Shown here: positions 6,216-14,752 of the stretch, one piece after another
Layout of the letters: every line of letters begins with the position of its first letter
Position numbering within the stretch: the stretch's first letter is position 1
Assembly: GCA_034211115.1 (NCBI GenBank)
Contig: JAXHTH010000179.1
Location: 1-36,047, forward strand
Direction of reading: 5' to 3'
Origin: JAXHTH01 sp034211115
GTDB taxonomy: Bacteria > Planctomycetota > Phycisphaerae > Phycisphaerales > SM1A02
Length of the DNA: 36,047 nucleotides
Translations under genes and position numbers: made by a program
Notes under the pieces: model-generated
What the model was told of the DNA's origin: nothing
The model's database searches: none
Seen by the model: the letters and a program-made list of their open reading frames with translations, nothing else

Positions 6216-8018
6216 GTGCTGATGATGCCACTCGCCTCCCGCACACCCCTGCGTGGCCTGATGGGAAAGCTCGGCTTCGAGCGGCACTGGTATTTCGTGC
6301 TGCTTGCGGCGGGGATCGGGACGGTGACCGCGGTCGTCGCCTGGGCCTTCATCTGGCTCATTCACGTGGCGGCCGAACAGTTCGAGCATGCCCCCAGCGA
6401 GCACCTCTGGTGGATCATCCCGGTCCTGCCCATGGTCGGGGCCCTCATTGCGGGGGCCATCATCTACTTCGTCGCCGCCGAGGCGCGGGGGCACGGCGTG
6501 CCGGAGGTCCTGGACGCCATCAACCGCCGCAAGGGTCTCATCAAGCTTCGCGTCTCGATCGGGAAATGGACCAGCGCCATCTTCACGATCGGTTCGGGCG
6601 GATCGGCCGGGGCGGAGGGCCCGATCGTCCAGATCGGGTCGGGGATCGGTTCGAGCCTGGGTCGGCTCATCGGGGCCAACGCGCAGGGGACCACCACGCT
6701 GCTGGGCTGCGGGGCGGCGGCGGGGATCGCCTCCGTCTTCAACGCCCCCATCGCCGGCATCTTCTTCGTCCTCGAAATCCTCCTCCGCGACTTCTCCCTC
6801 CGCACCTTCACCCCCATCGTCATCGCTTCCGTCTTCTCCGCCGTCACCACCCACGCGCTGGCGGAGGCGAATGAGCCGATCTTCCACCTCGGCACCGACT
6901 TCGGCGAGTTCCTGCCCGGGGAGATCCCCAACTACGTCCTCCTGGGCATCGCCTGCGGGCTCGTGGCCATCGCCTTCACCAAGTCGCTGTACTGGACGGA
7001 GGATCTCTATGAGCGCATCCGGCTGCACCCGATCATCAAGCCCGTGACGGGCGCGGCCCTGCTGGGCGGACTGGGGCTCTGCTACTTCTGGTACTTCAAG
7101 CCCGAGGGCGCCGACCAGGCGATCCCGCCCTTCTTCAGCAACGGCTACCCGGTCATCGAGCGGCTGCTCGCCGCGGACTTCTATCAGGATGGGGGCGCCA
7201 CACAGATCGTGACGGTCCTGCTGGCGATCTGCCTGTTCAAGGGGGTGGCCACGTGCCTCACGCTCGGCTCGGGCGGAAGCGGGGGCATCTTCGCGCCCTC
7301 GCTGATGCTCGGCGCCGCCGCGGGCGGGGCGCTGGGGGCGGTCTTCAGCACCCTGGGCTGGGCGCCGCAGGCCAGCGCGGCGCATTACGCGCTGGTGGGG
7401 ATGGCCGCCGTCGTCGCCGCCACCACCCACGCGCCGCTGACGGCGATCCTCATCGTCTACGAGATGAGCCGCAGCTATCAGGTGATCCTGCCCCTCATGC
7501 TCGCGGCGGTGATCTCCACCGTCGTCGCCCGCCTCATCATGATGGACAGCATCTACACGCTGAAGCTGCGGCGGCGCGGCGTGCGCCTGGGCGCGATGAG
7601 CGATCTCACCATTCTCCGCCGGCTCACCGTCAACGACGTTCCCCTCGTCGCCCCCGTCTTCGTGCATCCCGAGGAATCCGCCGAGCGGCTGCTGGAGCTG
7701 AGCGAGCGCACGACCGTCAACGATTTCGTCGTCACCGATCGCGGCGATCACTACCTCGGCCTCGTCATCGATTCGGACCTGAAGGAGGCGCTGGTGTATC
7801 GCGAGGCGATCCCGCTGCTTCAGGTCAGCGAGCTGCAGCGCGACGACCTGCCCACGGTGACGCCGGACGAGACGCTTGACCGGGTGCTGTTCAAGTTCTC
7901 CAAGTACGATGTGCACAGCCTGGCCGTGCTGGATGAGGGCGGCAAGAAGGCCGTGCTCGGCCTGATTACGCGTTCCCGCCTCATCCAGCGATACCACGCG
8001 GCGCTGAGCGCGGGCTAG
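6216..8018 (+). CDS. CLC-family chloride channel or transporter with C-terminal CBS pair
   Basis: 600 residues (GTG at 6216; ATG at 6222 is equally possible, no clear ribosome-binding site). The CLC membrane domain spans about residues 25-445, with GHGVPEV (92-98), GSGGSAGAEGP (gating Glu at 134), NAPIAGIFFVLE (176-187) and GSGGSGGIFAP (351-361). Residues about 470-595 hold two CBS motifs, ending VLGLITRSRLIQRY, which usually sense adenine nucleotides. The gating Glu of the family is kept. The residue after FFVLE, which is a second Glu in the E. coli Cl-/H+ exchanger, is Ile188 here, and the anion-binding Ser of GSGIP is His. Exchange coupling is therefore doubtful and it may behave as a channel. 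It sits in the inner membrane. Confidence 0.93.
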   Translation: MLMMPLASRTPLRGLMGKLGFERHWYFVLLAAGIGTVTAVVAWAFIWLIHVAAEQFEHAPSEHLWWIIPVLPMVGALIAGAIIYFVAAEARGHGVPEVLDAINRRKGLIKLRVSIGKWTSAIFTIGSGGSAGAEGPIVQIGSGIGSSLGRLIGANAQGTTTLLGCGAAAGIASVFNAPIAGIFFVLEILLRDFSLRTFTPIVIASVFSAVTTHALAEANEPIFHLGTDFGEFLPGEIPNYVLLGIACGLVAIAFTKSLYWTEDLYERIRLHPIIKPVTGAALLGGLGLCYFWYFKPEGADQAIPPFFSNGYPVIERLLAADFYQDGGATQIVTVLLAICLFKGVATCLTLGSGGSGGIFAPSLMLGAAAGGALGAVFSTLGWAPQASAAHYALVGMAAVVAATTHAPLTAILIVYEMSRSYQVILPLMLAAVISTVVARLIMMDSIYTLKLRRRGVRLGAMSDLTILRRLTVNDVPLVAPVFVHPEESAERLLELSERTTVNDFVVTDRGDHYLGLVIDSDLKEALVYREAIPLLQVSELQRDDLPTVTPDETLDRVLFKFSKYDVHSLAVLDEGGKKAVLGLITRSRLIQRYHAALSAG

Positions 8019-8092
8019 CCGCGGGCGGACGGCGCCGGGCGGCAGGCCGGGCCATTCGGTGCCGCTCGCCGCCGCGACCCTCCATCTCCGTC

Positions 8093-8509
8093 ATGCTCAG
8101 CCCATCCGAGCCAGATCGTCCGCTTCGCTCTCGCCTGCCGCGGGCGCTGCGCCTGCGGAGCAGCCGGCAGTTTCGGGCGGTGTACGAAGCGCGGGTGAGC
8201 CATCGCGCCGGGCCGCTGGTCATCTATGCCTGCCCCAACGGGCTCGACCAGACGCGGCTGGGGCTGTCGGTGCCCCGCCGGGCGGGCGGAGCGGTGCGGC
8301 GCAACCGTATCAGGCGCCTCCTGCGCGAGGCGTTCCGCCTCCAGCGGCGCGATCTGCCCTCGGGCTATGATGTGGTGGTCAACGTGCGGCCGCACGAGTC
8401 GCCGGAACTGGGGGAGTATCAGCGGCAACTGGCGGCGGCGATGCGGGTCCTGGATGAGCGATGGTCGAAGCGGCGGAACAAGGCGGGAGAGTCGACTCGC
8501 GGCGGGTGA
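8093..8509 (+). CDS. rnpA: Ribonuclease P protein component
   Basis: 138 residues. RnpA binds the RNase P RNA and helps cut 5' leaders from pre-tRNAs. The signature basic helix is clear (RRNRIRRLLREAFR, residues about 66-80), preceded by LGLSVPRRAGGAVRRN and an N-terminal LRSSRQFRAVYE, as expected for the family. The C-terminal 20 residues are a charged extension. The usual upstream partner rpmH (ribosomal protein L34) is not found in the 74 bases before it. It overlaps yidD downstream. Confidence 0.95.
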   Translation: MLSPSEPDRPLRSRLPRALRLRSSRQFRAVYEARVSHRAGPLVIYACPNGLDQTRLGLSVPRRAGGAVRRNRIRRLLREAFRLQRRDLPSGYDVVVNVRPHESPELGEYQRQLAAAMRVLDERWSKRRNKAGESTRGG

Positions 8510-8736
8510 GCCTGCCCGCCCGGCCGCTCATCGGCCTCGTCCGCGTCTACCAGGCGGCGGGCCGGCCGTTCTTCGGCGGACACTGCCGCTTCTCGCCCAC
8601 CTGCTCGGACTACGCGGTGGAGGCGCTGCGGCGGCACGGGGCGCTGCGCGGCTCGTACCTGGCGATCCGCCGCCTCCTCCGCTGTCACCCTCTCGGCGCG
8701 GCCGGCTACGACCCCGTCCCGCCCGCGCGGCGGTGA
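8506..8736 (+). CDS. yidD: Membrane protein insertion efficiency factor YidD
   Basis: 76 residues from the GTG at 8506. The core LIGLVRVYQAAGRPFFGG, then CRFSPTCSDYAVEALRRHGA and CHPLGAAGYDPVP, is diagnostic of YidD, a small inner-membrane-associated protein that aids YidC-dependent insertion. The GTG start is preferred because it puts the family's usual N-terminus first and gives a 4-base GTGA overlap with the rnpA stop, suggesting coupled translation. The ATG at 8461 would lengthen the overlap to 49 bases and add 15 unsupported residues. Confidence 0.92.
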   Translation: MSLPARPLIGLVRVYQAAGRPFFGGHCRFSPTCSDYAVEALRRHGALRGSYLAIRRLLRCHPLGAAGYDPVPPARR

Positions 8737-8836
8737 GAATCCGACCCGCGCGGTGAACGATCCGCCCGCGAAGACGGTATGATGAGCCTGGCGTCAATGT
8801 GAAGAAGAACCCTCTGAAGGCGAAGGAGCGCAGGAT

Positions 8837-9910
8837 ATGACCACCGCAGCCGTTTCACCCAAGATCGAAGAACATCTCGGCAACGAGGCCGAGTCCCTCC
8901 TCACCTACGAGGCCAAGGTCGACAAGTCCCACCTGCAACTGCCCGGCCCGGACTTCATCGATCGCGTCTGGATGCCCAGCGACCGCAACCCGCAGGTGCT
9001 CCGGAACCTCCAGGCGTTCTTCAACCACGGGCGCCTGGGCGGCACCGGGTACATGTCCCTGCTGCCGGTGGACCAGGGCATCGAGCACTCCGGCGGGGCG
9101 TCATTCGCCAAGAACCCGCTGTACTTCGACGGCGAGAACATCATCAAGCTCGCCATCGAGGGGGGATGCAACGGCGTGGCGACGACGTTCGGCGTGTTCG
9201 GCACCGTCGCCCGCAAGTACGCCCACAAGATCCCCTTCCTCGTCAAGATCAACCACAACGAGCTGGTCACCTATCCCAACACCTACGACCAGATCATGTT
9301 CGGCACGGTGCAGGAGGCGTGGAACCTCGGCGCCGCCGCCGTCGGCGCGACCGTCTACTTCGGCTCGGAGAACTCCGATCGGCAGATCCAGGAGGTCGCC
9401 GAGGCGTTCGCCTACGCTCACGAACTGGGGATGGCGTGCGTCCTCTGGTGCTATCTGCGCAACAGCGCGTTCAAGAAGGACAAGGACTATCACGTCTCCG
9501 CCGACCTCACCGGGCAGGCCAATCACCTGGGCGTCACCATTCAGGCCGACATCGTCAAGCAGAAGCAGGCCGAGAACAACCGCGGCTACGAGGCGATGAA
9601 CAAGGACGGCTCGTTCGGCAAGTTCGACAAGCGGATGTACGACGATCTCTGCACGGATCACCCCATCGACCTGTGCCGGTACCAGGTGATGAACTGCTAC
9701 ATGGGCCGCGTGGGTCTCATCAACTCCGGCGGCGGGTCGGGCGAGAACGACTTCGCCCAGGCCGTGCGCACCGCCGTCATCAACAAACGGGCCGGCGGGA
9801 TGGGCTTGATTTCGGGCCGCAAGGCGTTCCAGCGCCCGATGGCCGACGGCGTCAGGCTCCTCAACGCCATCCAGGACGTCTATCTGGATTCCAACGTAAC
9901 GATCGCGTAA
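8837..9910 (+). CDS. fbaB: Class I fructose-bisphosphate aldolase, FbaB/DhnA type
   Basis: 357 residues, close to the E. coli FbaB length. It cleaves fructose 1,6-bisphosphate to triose phosphates through a Schiff base in glycolysis and gluconeogenesis. Recognisable parts are LLPVDQGIEHSGGASF near the N-terminus, GCNGVATTFGV, PFLVKINHNE, AVGATVYFGSE, GVTIQADIVKQKQAENN (the likely Schiff-base Lys region) and C-terminal INSGGGSGENDF with GLISGRKAFQRP, the phosphate-binding loops. An AAGGAG at about 8824 supports the ATG at 8837, and a TATGAT about 60 bases upstream could be a -10 element. A strong terminator follows at once, so it is probably transcribed alone. Confidence 0.95.
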   Translation: MTTAAVSPKIEEHLGNEAESLLTYEAKVDKSHLQLPGPDFIDRVWMPSDRNPQVLRNLQAFFNHGRLGGTGYMSLLPVDQGIEHSGGASFAKNPLYFDGENIIKLAIEGGCNGVATTFGVFGTVARKYAHKIPFLVKINHNELVTYPNTYDQIMFGTVQEAWNLGAAAVGATVYFGSENSDRQIQEVAEAFAYAHELGMACVLWCYLRNSAFKKDKDYHVSADLTGQANHLGVTIQADIVKQKQAENNRGYEAMNKDGSFGKFDKRMYDDLCTDHPIDLCRYQVMNCYMGRVGLINSGGGSGENDFAQAVRTAVINKRAGGMGLISGRKAFQRPMADGVRLLNAIQDVYLDSNVTIA

Positions 9911-9929
9911 TCGCGATTGTTCTTTGATG

Positions 9930-9974
9930 CCGCGAAACCGTAGGCGCTCGCCGCTTGCGGTTTCGCGGTTTTTC
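9930..9974 (+). terminator. Rho-independent terminator of the aldolase gene
   Basis: An 11-bp perfect stem (CCGCGAAACCG at 9930-9940 with CGGTTTCGCGG at 9958-9968) is followed by TTTTT. The loop contains GTAG and a small CCGC-TT-GCGG hairpin. The right arm with its flank shares 16-17 bases with the transposase coding sequence near 10370-10386 (see findings). Confidence 0.85.
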
Positions 9975-9992
9975 GTTCATGGGGCGCACAGC

Positions 9993-10577
9993 ATGGTCAT
10001 CGGCCACCACCTCGTCCGGACGGCCTGCGGATGGTGGCTGCCGAACGACCCGCGGGGGAGCACGTCGCGCACGATCCGCAGCGACATCACCGCCGAGTTG
10101 GGCGGCCTTCATTATGGAAGAAAGTGCATGCAGCCGGCGGGCGGCGAGATTCGCGCGTTCTACCGCGAAGCCGCAAAGCGGCTGAAGCATGATCTGCTCA
10201 CCTTCGACGCGGCAGAGCGCGACTTTCTCGGCGAGTGCTCTGCGCAGGTGATCGATGAGCAGCGCTACACGTGTTACGCCTGCGCGATCATGCCCGATCA
10301 CATCCACATATTGATCCGGAGACACAAACATCGCGCCGAGGACATGATCAACAACTTCCACGACCATTCCCGCTTGCGGTTTCGCGCCGAGGGGTTGCGT
10401 CCACCCGATCACCCGCTCTGAGGCGGCCCCGGCTGGAAAGTGTTTCTCGACACCCCCGACGACATCCGTCGCACGATCAACTACGTCGAGGCGAACCCGC
10501 GGAAGGTGCGCCTTCCGGATCAGCAATGACCGTTCGTCACGGAGTACGACAACTGGCCGCACCACCGGCGGGGGTGA
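9993..10577 (+). pseudogene. REP-associated tyrosine transposase (Y1/RAYT type) interrupted by two in-frame TGA codons
   Basis: From the ATG at 9993 the frame reads MVIGHHLVRTACGWWLPNDPRG and carries the HUH motif in CAIMPDHIHILIRRH, the mark of IS200/REP-type single-strand transposases. A TGA at 10419 ends the open part at residue 142. The same frame then continues with recognisable family sequence: GGPGWKVFLDTPDDIRRT, NYVEANPRKVRL, a second TGA at 10527, PFVTEYDNWP and a final TGA at 10575. Both internal TGAs stand where Trp is expected from my knowledge of this family (HPVWGGPGW and the Trp before PFV). The probable catalytic Tyr (NYVEANP) lies after the first TGA, so without readthrough the protein should be inactive. 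Classed as a young pseudogene. No terminal repeats or target duplication are obvious. Confidence 0.8.
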
Positions 10578-10589
10578 TGGGGGCTCGGG

Positions 10590-11924
10590 TCATCGCCAGT
10601 CGCGGTCCTTCGTGTCGACGACGGCCGGAACTGCCACTTCTCCTGCCCAGTATGTGTCGCGCCGGAGATCGTAGAGCGCCACTGCGGGGTCGCCGCGGAG
10701 AACGATCTTCCACTGGCCCTGAGTGAGTTGACCCGGCGGCTCTTCGATCCACTCCAGATCGAAGGTCTCCCAGGAGGCGAAGCGGGTCGCATGGACACCG
10801 AGTTCCACCATGGGATAGAGAACCGCAGCTCGGGCCACCGGCTGTCCATCCCGGCGAACCTCCACGGCGAGTCCGAGAGACCAATCAACGGAATCTTCCT
10901 GCCCACCAAGGTGCCAGGACGACGTGCGGAGTCTCAGTTGAAGTCCGCCTTCGCCGTCTCGAACCAGGTTGGGGGACAGGTCGAGAATCTCTCCGTCGGC
11001 ATACGCGGTGGTGTAGGACTTCATCACATCCTCGATCCGGCCGGCGATGCGTATCGGGTGAGACTGTCCGGCCCATATCCTCTTCACTGCAGTCCGGTCG
11101 ACTATCGATGGACTTGTTCGCGAAGGTCGTGAGACTCGCGCGCCGAGCAGGATTTCGATATCGAGTCGGATTTCGCTGGCATCGCTCGGCGGCGTGCCAA
11201 GACGCGGAACCCGTTCCTCACGAGTCAGCTCACCGCCCCATACTCCGAAGACTCGCTCTCTCCAGGGTTCGTCGGTGCCCGCCAGGCGAGCACGAATGAT
11301 GACATCCTCGTCGTCGCCCGAGAAAGCGAACCACGGAGCGAAGAACTGAACAGCCACCGGCATTCCAGCCGGCCATTGGTCTCGTGTTTCGACGGTTTGA
11401 GCCAGTGAATTCGGGTGTTTGCGGAACACACGATCGAGGAACACATGCCACTGCCACAGGGTGAGTTCGCGCTGCGCGGCACGAAGACGCAACTCGATCA
11501 GCAGGGGGTCTTTGGCATCGCCCAGGAGGGGCCCGCTGTTGAATAGATCGAAGATCTCCCACGCATCATCTCGCACCGGCGCTACGTACACGAGCACACT
11601 CGTCGGCACGGCGGCGACCCAGCCGCGCTCTCTGACTTCGGGTGTGATGCGCAGGGCATGGCCGGCGAGGAGCAAGAGCAGGGCCAGCCAGACATAGCGC
11701 CAGCGGCGGCGGGCCTTGAAGAGCCTGCGTTCCTTCTTCGCGGCGTAGCCGCATTCGCTGCACGTCAGTGTCGGCGAGCGGGACATGTCGTACCAGCACC
11801 GCGGGCAGCGCCGCCGGCGGCGGAAACGCTGGCGCACCCAGTCGGCGAGCAGCGCCCAGGCCGCGATGATGATCGCCAGACCTATCACGATCCTCGCCAG
11901 GATGGCGAAGGCATCATCCGACAT
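10590..11924 (-). CDS. Zinc-ribbon membrane protein, function unknown
   Basis: 444 residues from the ATG at 11924. Order: membrane helix at about 7-28 (ILARIVIGLAIIIAAWALL), a zinc ribbon at about 40-58 (CPRCWYDM...LTCSECGY, two CxxC pairs), a basic linker, a second helix at about 74-91 (YVWLALLLLLAGHALRI), then a large soluble domain of about 340 residues with no motif I recognise. The zinc ribbon would face the cytoplasm and the large domain probably the periplasm, if the two helices form a hairpin with both ends on one side or if only one is inserted; this is uncertain. A second zinc-ribbon membrane protein lies at 22456-23463. It converges with the broken transposase, 12 bases apart. Confidence 0.75.
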   Translation of the reverse strand: MSDDAFAILARIVIGLAIIIAAWALLADWVRQRFRRRRRCPRCWYDMSRSPTLTCSECGYAAKKERRLFKARRRWRYVWLALLLLLAGHALRITPEVRERGWVAAVPTSVLVYVAPVRDDAWEIFDLFNSGPLLGDAKDPLLIELRLRAAQRELTLWQWHVFLDRVFRKHPNSLAQTVETRDQWPAGMPVAVQFFAPWFAFSGDDEDVIIRARLAGTDEPWRERVFGVWGGELTREERVPRLGTPPSDASEIRLDIEILLGARVSRPSRTSPSIVDRTAVKRIWAGQSHPIRIAGRIEDVMKSYTTAYADGEILDLSPNLVRDGEGGLQLRLRTSSWHLGGQEDSVDWSLGLAVEVRRDGQPVARAAVLYPMVELGVHATRFASWETFDLEWIEEPPGQLTQGQWKIVLRGDPAVALYDLRRDTYWAGEVAVPAVVDTKDRDWR

Positions 11925-12103
11925 CGACCTTCATCATAACGCCCCGCTTCCGGTTCCTTTGCGTTGTCTCTGGCGCGACAACAGCCGCGGGCCGACGGCC
12001 CGAGGTCATCGTTGCGTCATCGGAAGCATGTGTTCGACGAGCCCCGGGCGCGGCGGTATCGGCGCCGCGCCTGCCCTCCGGTCACGTCTCCCTCCGCCGC
12101 GGT

Positions 12104-12355
12104 TCACTCATCCTCGCTGGTCTTGCCCGCCCTGGCGAGGGCGATGGCCTTGTCGGCGTCGATGGAGCCCTCGGCGACGTAGGCGGCCAGCTCGCGCTTC
12201 GTCTCCTCCCGCGCCTTGGCCACCACCATCGACTTGATGGTGCCGAAGATGATGGCGACGATCGCGACCCCGAGGCCGCCGCCGATGGCGAGGACCGGGA
12301 TGAAGTTCCCGCTGCTGATCAGGCTGCTGACGCAATCCTGGGCGAGGGCGTACAT
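12104..12355 (-). CDS. Small membrane protein with one helix and a charged tail
   Basis: 83 residues with an excellent ribosome-binding site (AAGGAGG a few bases before the ATG at 12355). One membrane helix (FIPVLAIGGGLGVAIVAIIFGTI, about 18-40) is followed by a charged amphipathic tail (AREETKRELAAYVAEGSIDADKAIALARAG) that looks like a short helical hairpin resembling C-terminal segments of envelope-stress proteins. That resemblance is loose. It lies 86 bases downstream of the P-type ATPase on the same strand and may share its transcript. Confidence 0.75.
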   Translation of the reverse strand: MYALAQDCVSSLISSGNFIPVLAIGGGLGVAIVAIIFGTIKSMVVAKAREETKRELAAYVAEGSIDADKAIALARAGKTSEDE

Positions 12356-12441
12356 GGTGGGCCTCCTTCCGCATCATCATATCGGCGGCGCGCGAGCCGA
12401 TTGGCGCGAACTTATTGGGAAACCGCGGTTCCGTTTTCGCG

Positions 12442-14481
12442 CTACGCGCCGGCGGGCTCGGCGGCGGCGCGACGGGCCGCCCGCACGGGCTTGACCGGCC
12501 GGCTGGCCTCCAGCCGGCGCCGCGCCTCTTCCGCCTGCGTGAAGTCCTCACCGAAGCGGACCAGCCGCAGGCTGTTGAAGATCACGAGCACGTAGCCGGC
12601 GAGGTAGAGGAAGGGGGCGAGCCAGATGGTGATGTTGCCCGTCGCCGCCAGCGCCAGGCCGAGCACGGCGAGGGCCAGCGAGAGGCCGATGTTCTGGGCC
12701 ACCACGTTCCGCGCCTTCAGGGCCAGCTCCAGCAGGAAGGGCACGTGCCGCAGGTCGTCGTTCATGAGGGCCACGCCCGCGCTGTTGGTGGCGATGTCCG
12801 AGCCGGAGAGGCCCATCGCCACCCCCACGTCGGCGGAGGCGAGGATCGGGCCGTCGTTGATCCCGTCGCCCACCACGAGCACGCGATGCCCGCTCCTGAT
12901 GAGATAGTTGAGCTCGTCGTGCTTCTCTTCGGGCAGGCACTCGGCCTCGATCCCGTCCACGCCGACGGCCTGGCCCACCCGCTTGGCCACCGAGAGCCGG
13001 TCGCCGGTGAAGATCGTGATGCGGCGCACGCCGAGGTGGCGCATCTTGTCGACGACATCATGGGCGTTGCGGCGCAGCTTGTCCTCGAGGCCGACGGCGC
13101 CGAGGTACCGCCCGCCGCGCATGACGTGCACGCTGGACATGCCCTCGATCTTCGCCTCGACCTCGGCGAGCTGGTCGTGGATGGCGGGATTCATTTCCAG
13201 CAGCCAGTCGGCGCGGCCGGCGAGGATCTCGCCCTCGGCGGTCTTGGCGCGGACGCCCCGGCCGTGGATCTCCTCATACTTCTCGACCGCGCCGGGCGCG
13301 ATGCGCGCCTGCTTTGCGGTGTCGAGGATCGAGGTGGCCAGCGGGTGATTGGAAGACTGCTCGGCGTCGGCGGCGGCCTGGAGCAGCGCCGCGCCCTCCA
13401 CCCCCTCCGCCGGCGCGAGACGGCTCACCGCGAAGCTGCCGGACGTGAGCGTGCCCGTCTTGTCGAGCACGACGGTGTCGATCGTCGCGGCCGACTCGAG
13501 TGTCCGCGTCTGCTTGATCATGATGCCCAGTCGTGCGGCGGCGGCGAAGGCGGCGACCATCGCCGTGGGATGCGAAATCAGCAGCGCCCCGGGACAGGTG
13601 ACGACGAGGACGGTGATGGCCCGGATCGCCGCCTCGTCCCGGATCGCCGGGTTGGAGCTCTTGGCCGTGAAGAACCACACCAGGCCCGCGACCATCAGCA
13701 CCACCGGGACGTAGTAGGACGCGAGCTGCTCGATGAGTTCCTGCCGCTCGGTCTTGGTGGATTCGGCCTCGCGGATGAGGGCCTCGACCTTGCCGATGGT
13801 GGTCTCGCCGGCGACGGCGGTGACCTCGATGTCGAGCTGGCCGGTGAGATTGGTGGTGCCCGCGTAGACCTCCGTGCCGATCTCCGCCTCGATGGGCACC
13901 GCCTCGCCGGTCAGGGAGGCCTGGTTGATGTTGCTGGAGCCGGCGATGACCCGACCGTCGGCGGGGAGGTTCTCGCCCGGCCGGACGCGGACGACCTGGC
14001 CCGTGCGGAGCTGGGACAGGCCGACCATCCGCTCCTCGCCGTCTTCGATGATGCGTGCGTCCTCGGGGGTGAGATCGATCAGCTCGCGAATGGCCCGCTG
14101 AGCGCCCCACGCGGTGCGGCTGAGGACGAGGTTGGCCGTCCAGAGGAACCAGGCGAGGAAGCCGGCGGCGAGGAAGTAGCCGGTGGCCACCGCGGCGGCG
14201 ACGGCGAGGCTCGCCAGCGAGTAACTGGAGGCCTGGCCCCGGCTCAGCTCCTTCCACGCCCCCATCAGCAGGGGCACGGCGAGGATCACCGCCCCCACCG
14301 CGGCGGGGATCTGCGCCACCTGCGGATGCCAGCCCAGCAGCGAAATCAGCCAGGACACGGCCAACAGCATCGCGCCGATCAGGGCGACGAACAGCCCGCG
14401 TTCCTGACGCTGGCCGCCGCGTGAGGTGTCCTGCAGTTGTGCGTCCTGGTCCGCGGCGCCGGCGACGCTCAGCTCTGACAT
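12442..14481 (-). CDS. P1B-like metal P-type ATPase with CPG motif and no N-terminal metal-binding domain
   Basis: 679 residues; GGGAGAG upstream supports the ATG at 14481. Core P-type motifs are all present: TGE at 191-193 (actuator), DKTGTLT with the phosphorylated Asp at 340, the P1B-type HP dipeptide at 379-380 (SSNHPLA) and GDGIND at 538-543. There are about eight membrane helices, as in heavy-metal exporters. Two features are unusual. The helix-6 metal motif is CPG (296-298) instead of CPC or SPC. The Asp that zinc/cadmium pumps of the ZntA type carry in the last helix is Tyr (YLAGYVLVIFNSLRL). No GMTCxxC domain precedes the helices. Metal substrate and direction are therefore open; efflux is likely by family. 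It is divergent from gpsA across 271 bases. Confidence 0.88.
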   Translation of the reverse strand: MSELSVAGAADQDAQLQDTSRGGQRQERGLFVALIGAMLLAVSWLISLLGWHPQVAQIPAAVGAVILAVPLLMGAWKELSRGQASSYSLASLAVAAAVATGYFLAAGFLAWFLWTANLVLSRTAWGAQRAIRELIDLTPEDARIIEDGEERMVGLSQLRTGQVVRVRPGENLPADGRVIAGSSNINQASLTGEAVPIEAEIGTEVYAGTTNLTGQLDIEVTAVAGETTIGKVEALIREAESTKTERQELIEQLASYYVPVVLMVAGLVWFFTAKSSNPAIRDEAAIRAITVLVVTCPGALLISHPTAMVAAFAAAARLGIMIKQTRTLESAATIDTVVLDKTGTLTSGSFAVSRLAPAEGVEGAALLQAAADAEQSSNHPLATSILDTAKQARIAPGAVEKYEEIHGRGVRAKTAEGEILAGRADWLLEMNPAIHDQLAEVEAKIEGMSSVHVMRGGRYLGAVGLEDKLRRNAHDVVDKMRHLGVRRITIFTGDRLSVAKRVGQAVGVDGIEAECLPEEKHDELNYLIRSGHRVLVVGDGINDGPILASADVGVAMGLSGSDIATNSAGVALMNDDLRHVPFLLELALKARNVVAQNIGLSLALAVLGLALAATGNITIWLAPFLYLAGYVLVIFNSLRLVRFGEDFTQAEEARRRLEASRPVKPVRAARRAAAEPAGA

Positions 14482-14752
14482 GGATCTCTCCCTTTTCGAG
14501 GTCGATCAGGGGCGGGGCCCGACGAGGACATGATAGGGCCGGGCGCCCGGGAAATGCCGATGCAATGCCACCGCGCCGCCCTCGAGGGGACGCGGCCTGC
14601 TCTCATACGCCCCGCCCGGCAGGCCGGTTCGCGAGCCGAGGCCCAAAAAGCCCCGAGGTTGCCAGGCGCGGGCGGATCCGATTCAATTCCGCCAGCGGCG
14701 GGGCGGCCGTCGCCGGCCGATGGACCGACCCCCTTGACCCTGGAGGAAATCA

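Noticed and set aside
8019..8092. rpmH (ribosomal protein L34) before rnpA
   Set aside because: The 74 bases contain no frame with the short basic L34 pattern.
9993..10577. UGA read as Trp in this organism
   Set aside because: Many sure genes here end in TGA, including rnpA, hpf and the GTGA/ATGA overlaps, and use TGG for Trp. The standard stop meaning holds.
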